Assembly (NCBI GenBank): GCA_028564705.1
Contig: JAPXFQ010001662.1
Location: 3,222,001-3,286,000 of the forward strand
Direction of reading: 5' to 3'
Origin: Apricaphanius iberus
Taxonomy: Eukaryota > Chordata > Actinopteri > Cyprinodontiformes > Aphaniidae
Length of the DNA stretch: 64,000 nt
Under the pieces are notes generated by a model, which was not told the DNA's origin, searched no databases, and saw only the letters and a program-made list of their open reading frames with translations. The position numbers were made by a program, and so were the translations under genes. Below, piece after piece: positions 36,288-49,260 of this stretch. Position 1 is the first letter of the stretch; each line of letters opens with the position of its first letter.

Positions 36288-37629
36288 TATTGAGCTTAAG
36301 CTTTGTGTATGTGTGGAAAAATGCTTTGAATAAAGAATGCTTTCAAAAACCAAAGTGTTAAACATTTAATTTCATCAACAAAATGCAAAGAATGAGCGGA
36401 AGAGAAATCCAAATCAATATTAGATGTGACCACCATTTGCCTTCAAAACAGCATCAATTATTCTAGGTAAACTTGCACACTGTTTTTAAAGTAACTTAGC
36501 TAGTAGGTTGTTCCAAATATCTTGGAGAACTAACCAAAGATTTTCGGTGGTTAGGGCATCCTCACATCCTTCTGTCTCTTCATGTAATCCCAGAAACACT
36601 CTGTCAAGTTGATCAGGACACTGTGTGGGCCATACCATCACTTCCAGGACTTGTTCTTCTTTACACTGAAGATGGTGACCTCGGCTGTATGTCTGAAGTA
36701 ATCTTCCTGCTTTTGAATACATTTGGGGACGATCTCCAGCCCTTTCACAAACAAACTGCCTTCTGCTACAGCCAAATATGAATTTTTTTACTTATCAGCC
36801 CAGAGCACCTGCTACCAATATTCTGCTCCTATGTTCCTATGTATTTCGTGCATACTTGAGTTGCTTGGCCTTTATTCCATGTCGGCTGTATAGATTTTTG
36901 GCTCCAACTTTCCCATGAAGACCCCTTCTGTTAAAACTTCTCCAAATAGTAGATGGGTATTCATGGGTCCCACTGGTTTCTGCGAGTTCTGACCCAATGG
37001 CACTGCAGATATCTTCTGATTCCGAAGGGTAATGAGCTTGACACGTCTTTCATCTGCTGCACTAAATTTCCTTGGCCGACCACAGCGTCTACAATCCTCT
37101 ACGTTGCGCGTTTATTTGTGCTTCTTTAAAAGCGTGTGAACAGAACATCTTGAAATCCCAGTCTGCTTTGAAAGCTTTGTCTGGGAGAGACCTTGGTGAT
37201 TCAGTAGAACTACCTTGTATCTTGTTGCTGTTCTCAATCTTGCCATGACATTAAACTATATTCCACAGCCTCACCTCATTGACTGTTCCTAACCCAGCTT
37301 TAAGATCACAGCTGTTTATGTTTCAGTTAATGACTGTTTTTTATCCTACGTGTGACATAGATGATCATTTCCACCTCTTTGTTCTAATTGGTTGATCATA
37401 CATCTGGCTGATCATACAAAATTCCTGACTTTCTGCAAGTGTACATATGAGAAGTGATGCTGGTTTGAAGGAAAAAGGTAGTGACACAAAATATTGATTT
37501 ATTTTAGATTTTTCTTTTGTTTGCTCATTTTGCATTCTGTAAATCGATTAAAATAAATAATCCTATTTCTGAAATCATTTTTATGTACAGCCTTTTTTCA
37601 AACCCTCCCAAAACTTTTGCAAGATTCTG
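36285..37629 (-). mobile_element. Near full-length dead Tc1/mariner transposon
   Basis: The element is 1,345 bp, starts CAGTATTGAGCTTAAGC and ends GCAAGATTCTG, with TA on both sides (36283-36284 and 37630-37631), as expected of Tc1/mariner. On the minus strand an ATG at 37246 opens 44 codons, beginning MARLRTATRYKVVLLNHQGL, that form the first helix-turn-helix (GLSQTKLSKQTGIS). A TAA follows. After that stop the GRPRKFSAA linker is readable (near 37065-37085). Later segments around 36880-36960 and 36490-36720 are open in patches but carry stops and shifts. The inverted repeats are only loosely matched, so the copy is old. Confidence 0.85.
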
Positions 37630-37859
37630 TATACATCAAAATGTCTGTCATCTGACAGACTGATAATTTCTGAAGATCTCTGCTTACAGTCCCTAAACAT
37701 TTTAAAGTTTCGACTTGCACATAAATCAACAGCATGAAATAGTATAAGTGTTTTATCTTCTGCTCCTAGGCATGAGCTGACTGCATATATATAGTAAAGT
37801 AAAGTCATAGTAAAGTCTATGTACTGTATATAGTGGATAAAATTATTTAGAAGCATATT

Positions 37860-38690
37860 TGCCTCTGGGTGAGCTGGGATGCAAACTGGATGCTGTAAAA
37901 GATTATCTGGCTGGTGTTACAGGACTCGTGCGCGAGATGTCATCGAACTTGGAGAAACTTTTAGTGCAACTTGGTGAAAATTGAAATTAAATAAAACTCA
38001 ATTTCAAGCTGGTCAAATTCGGAATGATATTTGCCCGCTCAAAGACTAAAAGGACAGAGAAATTGCTTCCCCCTTTCATCCGGACTTTCAATGCACTTTT
38101 GTGGAACTTGAAATTAAATGGAACTGAATCTCCATGTGGTCGAATTTGGAATCTTACGTGACCACTAAGAAACTAAAAGGATAAAAAGAGATTTCTCCAG
38201 CAAACCACAACAATCAGTATTTTGACTCTATGGTGACCTTCAGCTGATCAACAACCTTTCAAGGTCCCCACGCCCTCCCTCCTACACTCCACTTTTGCTA
38301 TGAGTAACTGATATGATTTCGCTTTTATCTTTTCAATTACTGTTATTGCCTTGTTATTCACCAAATGTTCTTTTACATACATTTTATTTTATACATTTTA
38401 TTTTATTCTTCAATTGCTTAATGTTTTCTCTGTAATGACTATTATTGCTATATATATTTATTAATTGATTCCTGTGTTTTATCAGTTTTAAATGTTCATA
38501 TTTTTACATGAATTATACTTTTAAAAATTTTCTTTGTTTCAATTACTGAATATTTTTTTAGTGCTTCTCTGCTTTTCATTTTCACACTCCTGTCATGTAA
38601 TTAGTTTCTTCACCACTGAATCATGTAAAGCACATTGAATCGCCTTGTGTTGAAAGTGTGCTATGTAAATAAAATGGCCTTGCCTTATTT
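37860..38690. repeat. Probable dispersed repeat with conserved 3' end
   Basis: Ends GCACATTGAATCGCCTTGTG then GTGCTATGTAAATAAAATGG, a very common fish repeat ending. The preceding sequence contains two similar blocks: TTGAAATTAAATAAAACTCA (about 37980) and TTGAAATTAAATGGAACTGA (about 38109). The 5' limit is a guess. Confidence 0.45.
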
Positions 38691-39656
38691 GTTTTTGGTT
38701 ATAAGGAGATTTCTAATTTGAAATATTTAGAGATCTCATAAACACAACTTAAACTCTAGTGTGAAAAAGCAGACAAGTAGCCTTGTTTGTTTATAAAAAA
38801 AGGGATTAAATAGTTCCCATATTTCTAGAAAGGGAAAAGGAAAACATAAGTTTCCTTTCCTGTTATAATTGTATGTACCATTCGTGTTCATCTATCAGAT
38901 AAAGTCCTAATGAATGATTTGATTTAAATTACAATTTATAAGTTTTCAGTTATAAGAAAAATGTTTATTGGGTAAGTTTAAGACGAAGAATAATGCTGTG
39001 TGGCATCTAATAAGTCCTTGTTACTAAGGAGGGTATTCCATTAGCATGAAGAGATGACCTCTATTCTATTTGGAGACACATTATCGTTTTCTGAATCATT
39101 TATTGTGAAATAAGCCATCTGTAGCACGGGCAGGGCGATGTGAAATTCCTCTGATGAGCTCCGCCGTCTGACTCAAGCAGAAAAACAGATGCCTCCTCCT
39201 TAGAGGACGTGTTATAGCTCAGGATGTCACTGAGACAATCAGTGAGAATAGTGTCACATTCAAAGGCTGGTGGTAATCTCTCGTTTCATATGACTATAAA
39301 ACTGAATTGTGGCTCATTCAAGAAACAGATGTCATTGACAAAAATGCAGAGTTTTGCCTTTTCTGAACTCTGTTAATGGAAATGAAAAAAATAAGCATAT
39401 TTGAAGCCCTCCTGTACATCAGTGAAATGGTCAATGAGATGACTAATCTGACTCCATTAACTGAATAGCAGAGTGAACTCGGGTCACCGTCAGGTCCAAC
39501 ATCAACATTTTAATGGTAATCAATTCAAGGCTGGTTATTTTGATTAAATCAATTTGTTCTATAGTATGAATTTGGGTCCATTAATAATTTTAAAGCAACT
39601 TCAACTCCAAGAGAAATGCCAACACACAACTGAATTCACTTCTGAGCTTTTTTTAT

Positions 39657-40115
39657 AAGGTACACTTGTTCAAACATTTGTGAACACGAATAGCAAACCA
39701 GCCAAGCACATGGCTGCAACTGTTGGTGCCAAATGTGATAGCTTGAGTATTGGAAGCTGCTGATCTTCTGGGATTCTACAAGCTACGATCTTTCAGGTTT
39801 TCTAAAAATGGTCCAAAAAGAGTAAATCGCCCAATTTTGTGGTAGAAAATGCAGTGCTGATCTCAGTGGAAAATGGAAGGATCAGTTTGAGATAATAGAA
39901 AGGGAGCAGCAGCAGCCCAAATCACTGCCTATAATATCCAAAATGTACTAAATACCATCTCTGTATGTACAACGCATTCAACCTTTATGCAGATGGGGTA
40001 AAATTAACCCTGGTTCACCATAACTGAACAATTACAAGATTGGAAAAAGTTACTTGGTCTGAGGAAACCTGAGTTAAGATACAACATTCAGATGGTCCAC
40101 ATGGTCCACACAAAC
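39657..40115 (+). mobile_element. Tc1/mariner-type remnant, second family
   Basis: Left end AGGTACACTTGTTCAA. A transposase-like stretch reads GAADLLGFYKL with shifts (about 39755-39840), with TGGTCCAAAAAGAGTAAATC after it. Near 40037 comes AGATTGGAAAAAGTTACTTG then GTCTGAGGAAAC, the region of the first catalytic motif, where the expected Asp codon reads GAG. The 3' half is missing. Confidence 0.65.
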
Positions 40116-40899
40116 ATGAACGGGGCCCAGAGATGTATCTCAAGTTTAAGGAATGTATTAACAAATTGCTCACATAAACAAAATAAATTCAGTCTAGCCA
40201 AGTGAACTATGCTACTATGTGCTAACTGAAAGAAGACAGATACATAAATGGCGGACAACAGGAACCATCCTTCAGCTTCGGAAGTCAGCTTAATGTGTTC
40301 AGAGTTAAATGCTCCGTATTTATGTTGATTTATGCACGTTGTCATACCGCGAGATACCGCTGCGTTAAAAATACAAAATTAATCAATTAAAGTGATGTTT
40401 TCTGACCTGAGTGCTAACTATTACCGGCAATAGCTATGTACTGTACATCTTCACAATAAGAGCATTTATTTTCTGTTTTGATGAACCAGAGATTCTGCTG
40501 AGTGTTAACTTTTGGAAAATGGTAAATTGTGACATTTGATTACTCAGGCTATATTACATTTGAGTTATGTAATATTTAACACAGACTGCTGATATCTATG
40601 TTAAGTTAATTCATATATTTTACTTAGTTCTACCTCTATTTATTATTTTTCATCTGAGACCACACATACATAGTGAATGTGACTGTGGCGTTCAAAACAA
40701 AAATGTTAATTTCTTATATATTGAATTTTTAAAAAAAGCAACTGCTTCTGGATTTATCCGTTATTTAAACTGAAAATCGTAGGTTTTTGTCATATTTAGG
40801 AATGAAGATTCATACACAGCTACCCTGTGGTTAATTAGAAAACATTTTTCATTGTTTGACAGTCCTACTAAAAGTAAAAAAATAAGAGTGTTTTTGGAC

Positions 40900-41005
40900 A
40901 AAGTTTGTATGTTTTCCATTCTTTAAGCACCGTTTCAAAAACCGTTTAAGCACCGGCTTGGCACCGGTATTTTATAAAACTTAAACGATACCCATCCCTA
41001 GTCCA
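40900..41005. mobile_element. hAT-like repeat end
   Basis: AAACGATACCCATCCCTAG, preceded by repeated ACCGGT and CACCG(T/G) blocks, matches the reversed terminus of a common fish repeat beginning TAGGGATGGGTATCG. No other terminus was identified. Confidence 0.5.
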
Positions 41006-41065
41006 AATTCACTGATTTTTCACATTACTTCAGTTTTTGACAGGGAGTGTGAACAGGCAATCTTA

Positions 41066-41609
41066 GGCCACGTCCACACTAAGCCGGATAATGCCTTAAA
41101 CGTATAATTATTTAGTCTACACCCCCCTATCGTCCACACTAACTAGCGTCGTTTAAGGTCTGTGGCCGGATAATCTTAATTCAACGGCTAAACGACCTAG
41201 TGTGGACAGCTTCCCCGGATAATGAAAGGAAGTGGCGTCAATGAATGCTGCGTCAATAACAATACAACACTACAGACAAAGACAACAGCAAAGAGTAATA
41301 AATCGATCTCGTCGTCTGTCCAGACCAAAAATTCTCTCTTCTTCTGAGCAGCTATTGTTATCTTCGATTAACGGGACAAGCAGATATGTACTGTGCTGTA
41401 GAGCTTCTTGTATATTATGTAGGCGCTGGCGTCACGTAGATTATACGCGTCTTTTCGCGCATGCCCAGTATTTGCACAGGTCGGTATGGGATTGCGCAAT
41501 CATCCGACCTTAAACGGACCTTAAACGGGGCGTATATGCTCGTGTTGAGTGGATAACATTAGGCGTCTAACTCCCCGTATAACCTTATCGGCTTAGTGTG
41601 GACGTAGCC
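41066..41609. mobile_element. PIF/Harbinger-type MITE with TTA target duplication
   Basis: The left end GGCCACGTCCACACTAAGCC and the right end (reverse complement GGCTACGTCCACACTAAGCC) match almost perfectly. TTA is duplicated at 41063-41065 and 41610-41612, the three-base TWA target typical of PIF/Harbinger. Subterminal CGTTTAAGG and CCGGATAAT blocks repeat within it. A 93-codon frame (41232-41513) starting near the centre contains an Arg/Gln-rich RQRQQQRVINRSRR segment, perhaps a scrap of an autonomous relative; it has no catalytic domain. Confidence 0.88.
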
Positions 41610-42954
41610 TTAAACAGTACATCACTGCTACATCATGTAAAGCACACTAAAATGGTATGTTAAGCAGAAGTGTTAAAAATGCATGCAGAGACCAGGTATC
41701 TGACTTATTCCTGTTTTTCCCCCTACACACATTCCTGTCATTTTCCTGAAAGGGTTGCCTTTGTATGACCATATCTTTTCATCCTGATTGTGTACAGAAC
41801 TTAAACCTTTCTTTAACAAGGATTCATAGCTCTGCTCTGCATTTCTGTGGATGTGTGCATTATTTTTGACATCACTCAGAGGAATCGTTTACAGGAAACA
41901 CACATTCATGGATTTATTGTGCATAATATCTGGTTATAGTTTCGCATGCTGTCTTTTTAAATGTGCAAAACAGTTTTTTTTCAGCGATACTTTGAAACTG
42001 AAAACATAATTGTGATGAGATAGTTGTCCTTTTGGAAATGTGTTGGTAAATAACAGTTCTTTGCAGAACTGCACCTAGTTAAATGAACAGCTTAACAGCT
42101 TTCCACCCATAGATGTCAGCAAACCTTTCTTTAGTTTCATACAGATCATCTAACAGCCAATATGCACTAGACTTTAAAATATGTCTGCTTAGAAGATAAA
42201 TTATAATTTTGCAAGAACACTGATGATAAAAATTGTCTTATGTAATCTATGTCCTGAATAGAGTTTGTGTTCTTAGTAAAGCAGGCCTAACCCATTGGGT
42301 AAGCTTTTAAATATAGTAGAAAGTAAATTCACTCAGTGCACCATTAATGTTTGTTTTTTTCTATTGGTGCAAGTAAGGATCTTCAGAGGTAATAACATAT
42401 TGAATCAGATGAGGGAGGAAATATTAATCAGACTTTAACTAGGCCATTGAAAATCCACTAAGGGAACCATAAAAATAACGGCATAGAATATTTGTTACAT
42501 AAACCTTAAAAGGATGAGCTTAGCTACTGTAGTGGACCTAAACCCAACAGGATTATGTTGATTCAGGTCTGATGATGGCATTATATGTTAGCTCTACACA
42601 TAAAGTTATTTTAGTTTGCTGAGAACACACAGGGATGAGGTTGTTGACATCTTTAGATATTGGATTAGGTCTGGAACAGACTAAATGTTCTCTTTGTAGC
42701 TCACATAACAACCCTGCTTTTAAAAATAATTTAAATGTAATGCCACTGCAGATGTACAGTATGTTTATTTGAAAATAATGTATTCACTAAATTTCAGAGA
42801 TAATGCTAACTTTTCAAATGTTAAACTAACATGGAAATAATTATTTTAAAAGGTGCAAAATAATATATCTCAAATACTTTGTTAAAATATATGTTCTAGC
42901 ACAGGCGACTTGGTCATGGCTGCACAAAGAGCTTGCGGTCCTTTTTAATTAGAC

Positions 42955-43120
42955 AAGCATTTCAAAATTACGCCATTTACACCTTGGTAAATGACCTGTA
43001 TTTGTATAGGGCTTTACAGTATATTCAGTCATTCACACATTCACACTGGGGCGCACTAACAGAGGCGAGGCTCCTGGACACCGGCGCCACCAAGCCCTCT
43101 GACCGCCACCAGTAGGCAAG
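42955..43120 (-). mobile_element. SINE-like repeat, reverse orientation
   Basis: Reverse copy of the 20436/47350 type: GCCATTTACACCTTGGTAAA, then TCATTCACACATTCACACTG, GGGGCGCACTAACAGAGGCG and CTGACCGCCACCAGTAGGCA. Confidence 0.6.
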
Positions 43121-43689
43121 GGGTGAAGTGTTGTTCACATCTTGCTTAATACTATGTATTGTTTTTTTCCATCTGCATCTTCAGGCATCAAAAAATTATT
43201 AAATTATTAATTAAAATTAATTAAATATTGCACTGGACTGTACATTATATATGTTACAAATAGGTTACAACTGCGATCATAAGTTTACATACACTCATCA
43301 TGGGCATTCAGTGATTTAGGGCTTTTAATGTTTGAAGCATTTTTTTTAATTTGCAGTAGATGAAAATTGTATAACTTTGTGGGATGTACCGTTACCAGAT
43401 ATTTTCATCACTGAAAATCTGAATCAGTTCTTGTATATGTGTTATTGTGTGTATAATTTAAAGTGTGTTATATATATATATATATAACTACTTTTGAAAA
43501 CTATATCAGCATATTGATTAAATATTAAATATATGATGATGATAATAACAACAAACATAATCATAATAATAGTATTAATAATAATAATAATATTGTCAAA
43601 TTTTGTACACAATAAACGCACCATGTAAACATAGGGAACTTTAATTATTCCTTTTTGTTTTAATTGTATCACTAGTTGTCAAAATTAGT

Positions 43690-44490
43690 TTACGTTCACT
43701 CTTCCTCTAGCCAGCTGTAATGTGACCAACAGCTCGGACTGAACGAATCTCCTCGTTCATTTGTCACGTGACACCTACCAAGTCACTTTCGCGTTGTTAA
43801 ACAATGATGGCAGCGTGGTAACAAATAACTTTATTGTGGTTTGTATATGCTTTCCTAGGTTTTCGAATTGCTTGTGGCATTTTGTTTTTTATTGTCAGGT
43901 AAAACAAAACATGTTGCCTTCTGTATTGTGGTGGAGAATTGAGCTGTGAGCCGGGAAGGAGGAGGGGTGAATGAGTCGTTCAGCTCGTTTGAGCTGTGAG
44001 CCGGGAGCGAACGATTTGTTCACGCTAGCGATTCAGCACCAGACACTGCAAGCTAGCTTCGGTTAGCTCTTGGAAAGGAAGGGGTGAGTAACTCAATGTG
44101 CTGTTAGCATGTTAGCAGAGCTATAATACTGTGAACTAATGAGCTATTCTCGTGATGTGAGTTTTTTACTCAGGGTTTTTCTTCCAGTCCAGAGCAGAAA
44201 TGTTTTTTTACTGGGTGTTTTCCCCCCACAAATTTAATTATATACTATAAATATTTCTACTAATGAAATAAGTTGCTAAGAGTAACAGGAATGAGTCGGT
44301 AAATGAGTCACTTGGGGTTGTGAATTATGATTCGTTGGAGAACCACAGCCTTGTTTACGACGCTCACAAGAGGGCAACAGCGCCACCTGCTTTTAAAATG
44401 AACTAAATGATGCGTTCAAGATTCGTTCAATTTAATGTTCGAGAGTAAATGATCCGAGTCGGTAAAAAGAGTCGGTCTTTCCATCACTAA
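43690..44490. repeat. Dispersed repeat with GAACGA/GAATGAGTCG motifs
   Basis: Contains repeated CTCGTTCA, GAATGAGTCGTTCAGCTCG and GATTCGTTCA motifs, and a direct duplication of GAGCTGTGAGCCGGGA at about 43940 and 43992. It ends TCTTTCCATCACTAAT, like the end of a fish hAT-type element. The left limit is uncertain. Confidence 0.5.
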
Positions 44491-47349
44491 TAATCAGTAG
44501 AGTTCATTGAAGTTGTCTGGCTTCTTGGCACGGATCTAGCATTTAAACATTGAAGTTGTTGCTTCAGTTAAGCTTTAAAAACTTTTTTTTAACTCTGTGG
44601 CATTCAGTGTGGACAGTAAAGAAAGAATTTTCATTTTACAAGGAAACAGGTTTCTTTAATGTGCACATGACAATAAACACTTTGAACTTGAACTTGATGT
44701 TAGTCTGATTTACGCAGTTCAGTTTCGTGATCCTTTATGGATTTATAAAGTGCTTGAATACATTACTATAATGAGATAAAATACATAAAAGCAAAATCAT
44801 GGAAGCCGGAATAAACTAATGTTTAAAGGAATTTAACAAGAAACATTAAAGGCCTCACAAATCCAGCCGATCGCACGTTTTACTTGTAATGGTGTAACAT
44901 GGTGTTGTACGATTCAAATGGCCATCCACAGAAATACTTAAGTCCTGTCCCAGTTGACCTTTACCGTATGTCTTCCCCCACTTCTTTCCCCTTTCAAAAA
45001 TCTGCTAATCACTGTCAAAGGTCGCTGTGGCCCAAAAATGTGGTGCAAAATGTATATTTTTACTAATATTAGCTAAAAATCTGAAAGAATTAGCAGACAT
45101 GTAGACAGCACTACTAGACACTCTTTAATACATCTTATCAGCCCAAAATTTTGATTTGGGGATGAGTTGCACTTTAATTAATATCACTACACTGAGATTT
45201 TCCTTTGACACTGTAAAAAAAAATATGGAAAAGATAAACTAAACTAAATCTGTTGTTCCACACTGCTGGTGTCTTTTATTTGACAACACGGGTGTTCAGA
45301 GTGAAAACTACTGATGGATAAAAATGGTAACATCAAGGCTTGATTTGTCCAATAAAATTATAATGTCCAGTTAATATTCAGCTTCAGTTTTCTTCCTTCC
45401 TATTTATACAATCTCTTTCACACATGGTTGAAGGAAAACAGAGTTCATTATTGATTAATCTTTGAGTGAAGACAAAGCCTTAAAAAATTCAGTTACATGG
45501 TTTCAGTTCACCCAATAGGACTGATCTGTCTCCTGTTTTATGCTGCTGGAACCACGTCAAATCTTCTCAAGACTCTGGATTTGATCTGACATTCCTCCAG
45601 CTTCGGGTGAACCCGAGTCAACTTTCCTCCTCCGCATACGGAACCTAACCGTGGTAGATAACGTGATGTGAGGAAAGGGGATGAGATGTTTTAGGACTCG
45701 AAATGGCATCATTTAATACCCTTGAAAAAACGTCAGCTGTAGCAACAAAGGCACGGACAGAGTAAGGGAGGATGATGTGAATGCCCACCCTTGACGTCAG
45801 AAAGCTATCAAGGCAGTTTAGCAGCGAGATATGTCAGTGTTCACTTCAATGTATTCAACAGTTGCTGATCTGACTCATACAGCTCTCAGGGTGAGACACA
45901 TCTACAGGGCTGTAAGGTCTTTTTTTCCTCCTGCTAGATCCTTCTGATGGGCCCTTAACACAGCATAGGTCATGTTAAAATGTGAAAAAACTTAAAGACC
46001 TATGTAGGCTCACTGAGATACGCAGTTTTTGTGATTTAATATTAGCTTCCTAATTCATACAACACCCTACTGAGTATTGGAGCTTAGAAACAGACTTTCA
46101 TTGCACATGGGAGGAAAATGTGAACGTGCATCTTAATTAGAACAACGTTAAGCTTCCTGAAGGGCTCTGCTTTTGCGCACAATCATTTGGGCTTTCTCCA
46201 ATTTTCCTCATGTCAGATCACAAATGTGTTGACAAGCAGAGAAAAATGGAACCACACAGACCATATTTTCTGCCCCAGTAGCATCTGCAAGCCTGTTTGC
46301 TGCCTGCGTGTGATCAGACTTTGTTTAAATACTAAACATGGGACAGTTTGACTGTAACACAAGGCTACAGAAAATATGATGCAGAAAACAAAGTTCACGC
46401 TTTTCAGTATGTGGTTGAAAGTATTTTCATCAGGTTACAATTAATTATCTTGATTTATTTTGATTTATATATATAGAGAGAGAGCACAGAGCGATAGAGG
46501 GTCAGATCTACCACATCAGACAAGACCCATGTTACAGTCTGGGCCAACAGATCCCTGGAATAACCTCAGACATCTCAGTCCAGAAAAGAGGAGTAATTGG
46601 AACAGCAAAAATACTGTTCAGAACCTTCAAGCTCTCAGGTCTCTGGTAGAGGAACCAAGCTTGGAATTGATGGGAAACCGCCTGCAGGGAGTACTGGTTT
46701 TCCTCACCCACTCTTAGCCAGCTAATAAGCTAATAAGAGTGGAGCTTTGGATGGTTGACTTGATCTGAAGTTAGATGTGAGCTCCAAGATTGTTCTATTT
46801 TGTTTTCCTCTTGTCTTTTAAGGATGTTTGTTTGCTGTCGCTCAGGCTGGCATCGCTCTGTGGATGACACAATGGTGTAGTGCAACCTCTTTCCAACAAT
46901 TATATATAACTGACATTGAAGTGGGTTGGGACATGAACATTTATAGGGTTTATTCGAAGCGGGATACAGCTGCTATGACGTGTTTACAGCTCATCTCAGA
47001 CTGAACCATTTCTCTGCCACCGCTACAAAATAACAAAATTGCACAGGGAAGTTGGTAGGAAACAGCACACACTTTTTAGTATGGTACATCTGACACCTCA
47101 AACTGCCCATATTCAACAACAAGTTAAATGTGATTTTAAATTCTACGACCCCTTTAAAAACCTTTTTGGCACTAGTGACCTGAAACTGGGAACAGAACCC
47201 ACAACAACTGGAGCCAAAACTATAGCTTCTGGACAACACCAACTCAGCCACTCAGTGCCCCATTTAATGAAATGTTTCAATTTTATTAATCCAATTATTA
47301 TTTGTTTTTTATTATTCTAAATTTGTATTCTTATATATGTACAAAGTTA

Positions 47350-47640
47350 GGAATCTCGTGTTGTAACCAGAGGGTTGCCAGTTTGAGCTCCAGCTGTATC
47401 TGTCATTTTTTCCTTGAGTAAGACACTTTACCTACCTTGCCTACTGGTGGTGGTCAGAGAGCCGGTTGGCACCATTGTCCTGCAACCCTGCCTCTATTAG
47501 TGCGCCCCATGGCAGCTGTGGCTACAACATACCTTGCCATCACCAGTGCGAGAATGGGTGAATGACTGAAAGTAATGCAAAGCTCTTTGGAGTTCATAGT
47601 GACCAAATAAAGTGCTATACACATACAGGCCATTTACTAT
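47350..47640 (+). mobile_element. SINE-like repeat with degenerate B box
   Basis: GGGTTGCCAGTTTGAGCTCC is a decayed B box. Then come GAGTAAGACACTTTACCTAC, TGCGAGAATGGGTGAATGAC and the ending AAAGTGCTATACACATACAG GCCATTTAC. Same family scheme as 20436-20645. Confidence 0.65.
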
Positions 47641-47769
47641 ATGTCTGGACCACATAGTCAAAATGTATTTAATGTGACTCACTAAATTCTGTTTTTATAA
47701 TTGTTTATTTTTAAATGGTCCTCTACAGTTTTCTATTTATTTAATCTTTGACCTAAATCATAAGTAACC

Positions 47770-47892
<123 letters not shown>

Positions 47893-48609
47893 TTCTAATT
47901 TCACAAAATCCCTCTCCTCATTCTGACAGTGAGCTTCTTGCAGTCTGTCCATAATCCAGCTGCACTCCCTCTTGCCAGTGTTAGCCCCTTGTTTTAGACA
48001 TTACTTTCATTTGCTTTTCCTCACTGCTCGGTAATCACCATCTACCCACTTGTCCTTCCCCTTCCTCTTGCCCTCTAGATTTAGCTGTAATCTGTCATTT
48101 CTGGTCATAACATCTGCTCAGCTATCAACAGCTGGGGACCCACATGCAAACAGCCATGGATCATGTGTGTCTGTGTGTGTAGACGCTTGTGTCGTCACAC
48201 CCTGAGCATCTGGCCACAACTTAAGCTTAAGATGAGCTTCTCCTAGTTTTGGAAAATATAGAAATTAAGTGTAAGATTTATTGACTGACAAAAATACAAA
48301 ATTGATTCAAAATTTAGGATCTGAGTTTTTTAAAGAGTCAGTATTTGCCATTATGAAGTCTCACTCAGGTAATGCTAGTCTTATATTTTAAAAATCACAA
48401 GTAGACTAAAATTATTAAAGCCAAATGCCACAAATGAAATCATTTCCCTGTTTGTCACACTTTAATATTTCAGATTAAGAAAACAAGTTTAAGTAAACAC
48501 AAAGGCACTTATCAACACAAAAAAGATCTCAAAGCAAACTAGTCCAATGTAAGAGGTTGTCTGTTAAAATGACTAGCAATTAGTATTTTTAAATAGCAGT
48601 GGAATAATT

Positions 48610-49260
48610 ATTATAAACTCAACTTTGTAGAATGGTTTTAGCCCAGTTTGAGGGTTTTCAAGTGTGAAGGGCATTTTAAATTTGATTTAATACATTCAAG
48701 CAGACCACTTTGAAAGCCTTGTTGAGCTTTTTAAGCCATTTAGAGGTAGACTTGCAGCTTTGCTTTGGATCATTGTTTTGCTGTATAATGCAATTGTACT
48801 TTATTTTAAGGTACAATTAATATCTAAATATGATGTCTAGACATTCTCCTTTAGAGAAGACATTTCTCCACAAAGCTGCCCCAGACCATTACACCAAATT
48901 TACCATTTTCCTTTTGGTCACAAGTGGATATGTTCTTAGAACACTCCTATGAATGCCATTTTTTTCACGGTCACATTCTTACTTTTGAATTATACGTTGT
49001 TGATGCACTCCTTGGAGTAATTTTGGTAGGTTGGCCACTCCTGGGAAGATGCACCACTGGTCCCTGTTTTCTTTGTTTCTGGATAATATTTCTCACTATT
49101 GTTAACTGACCTCCCAAAGCCTTAGGTATAGATTTTCCCTTTCCAGATTTTACATTTTCCAGATGTCTGTGATTTAGTTTCTTATCTTGAATTACTTTCT
49201 CACAGAGAGCATAGTGTGTAATTGCTATGAGATCAGCAGAAGTTGACCTACTTCATGCTG
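48610..49260 (-). mobile_element. Dispersed DNA-transposon-like repeat, fragment B
   Basis: Contains CTTGGAGTAATTTTGGTAGG, TTGGCCACTCCTGGGAAGAT, TGCACCACTGGTCCCTGTTT and TGGATAATATTTCTCACTAT, matching in order a fish repeat that I know but cannot assign to a superfamily with certainty. Shares its later part with 2740-2885. Confidence 0.6.

Noticed and set aside
36155..36365. Frames encoding Tyr-Ile repeats
   Set aside because: They are translations of the (AT)n run. The same applies to frames at 47758-47952 and 55247-55492.
46460..46717. 85-codon frame that might be a retroelement scrap
   Set aside because: I could not match it to a specific RT, nuclease or gag-like motif, so it was left unassigned.
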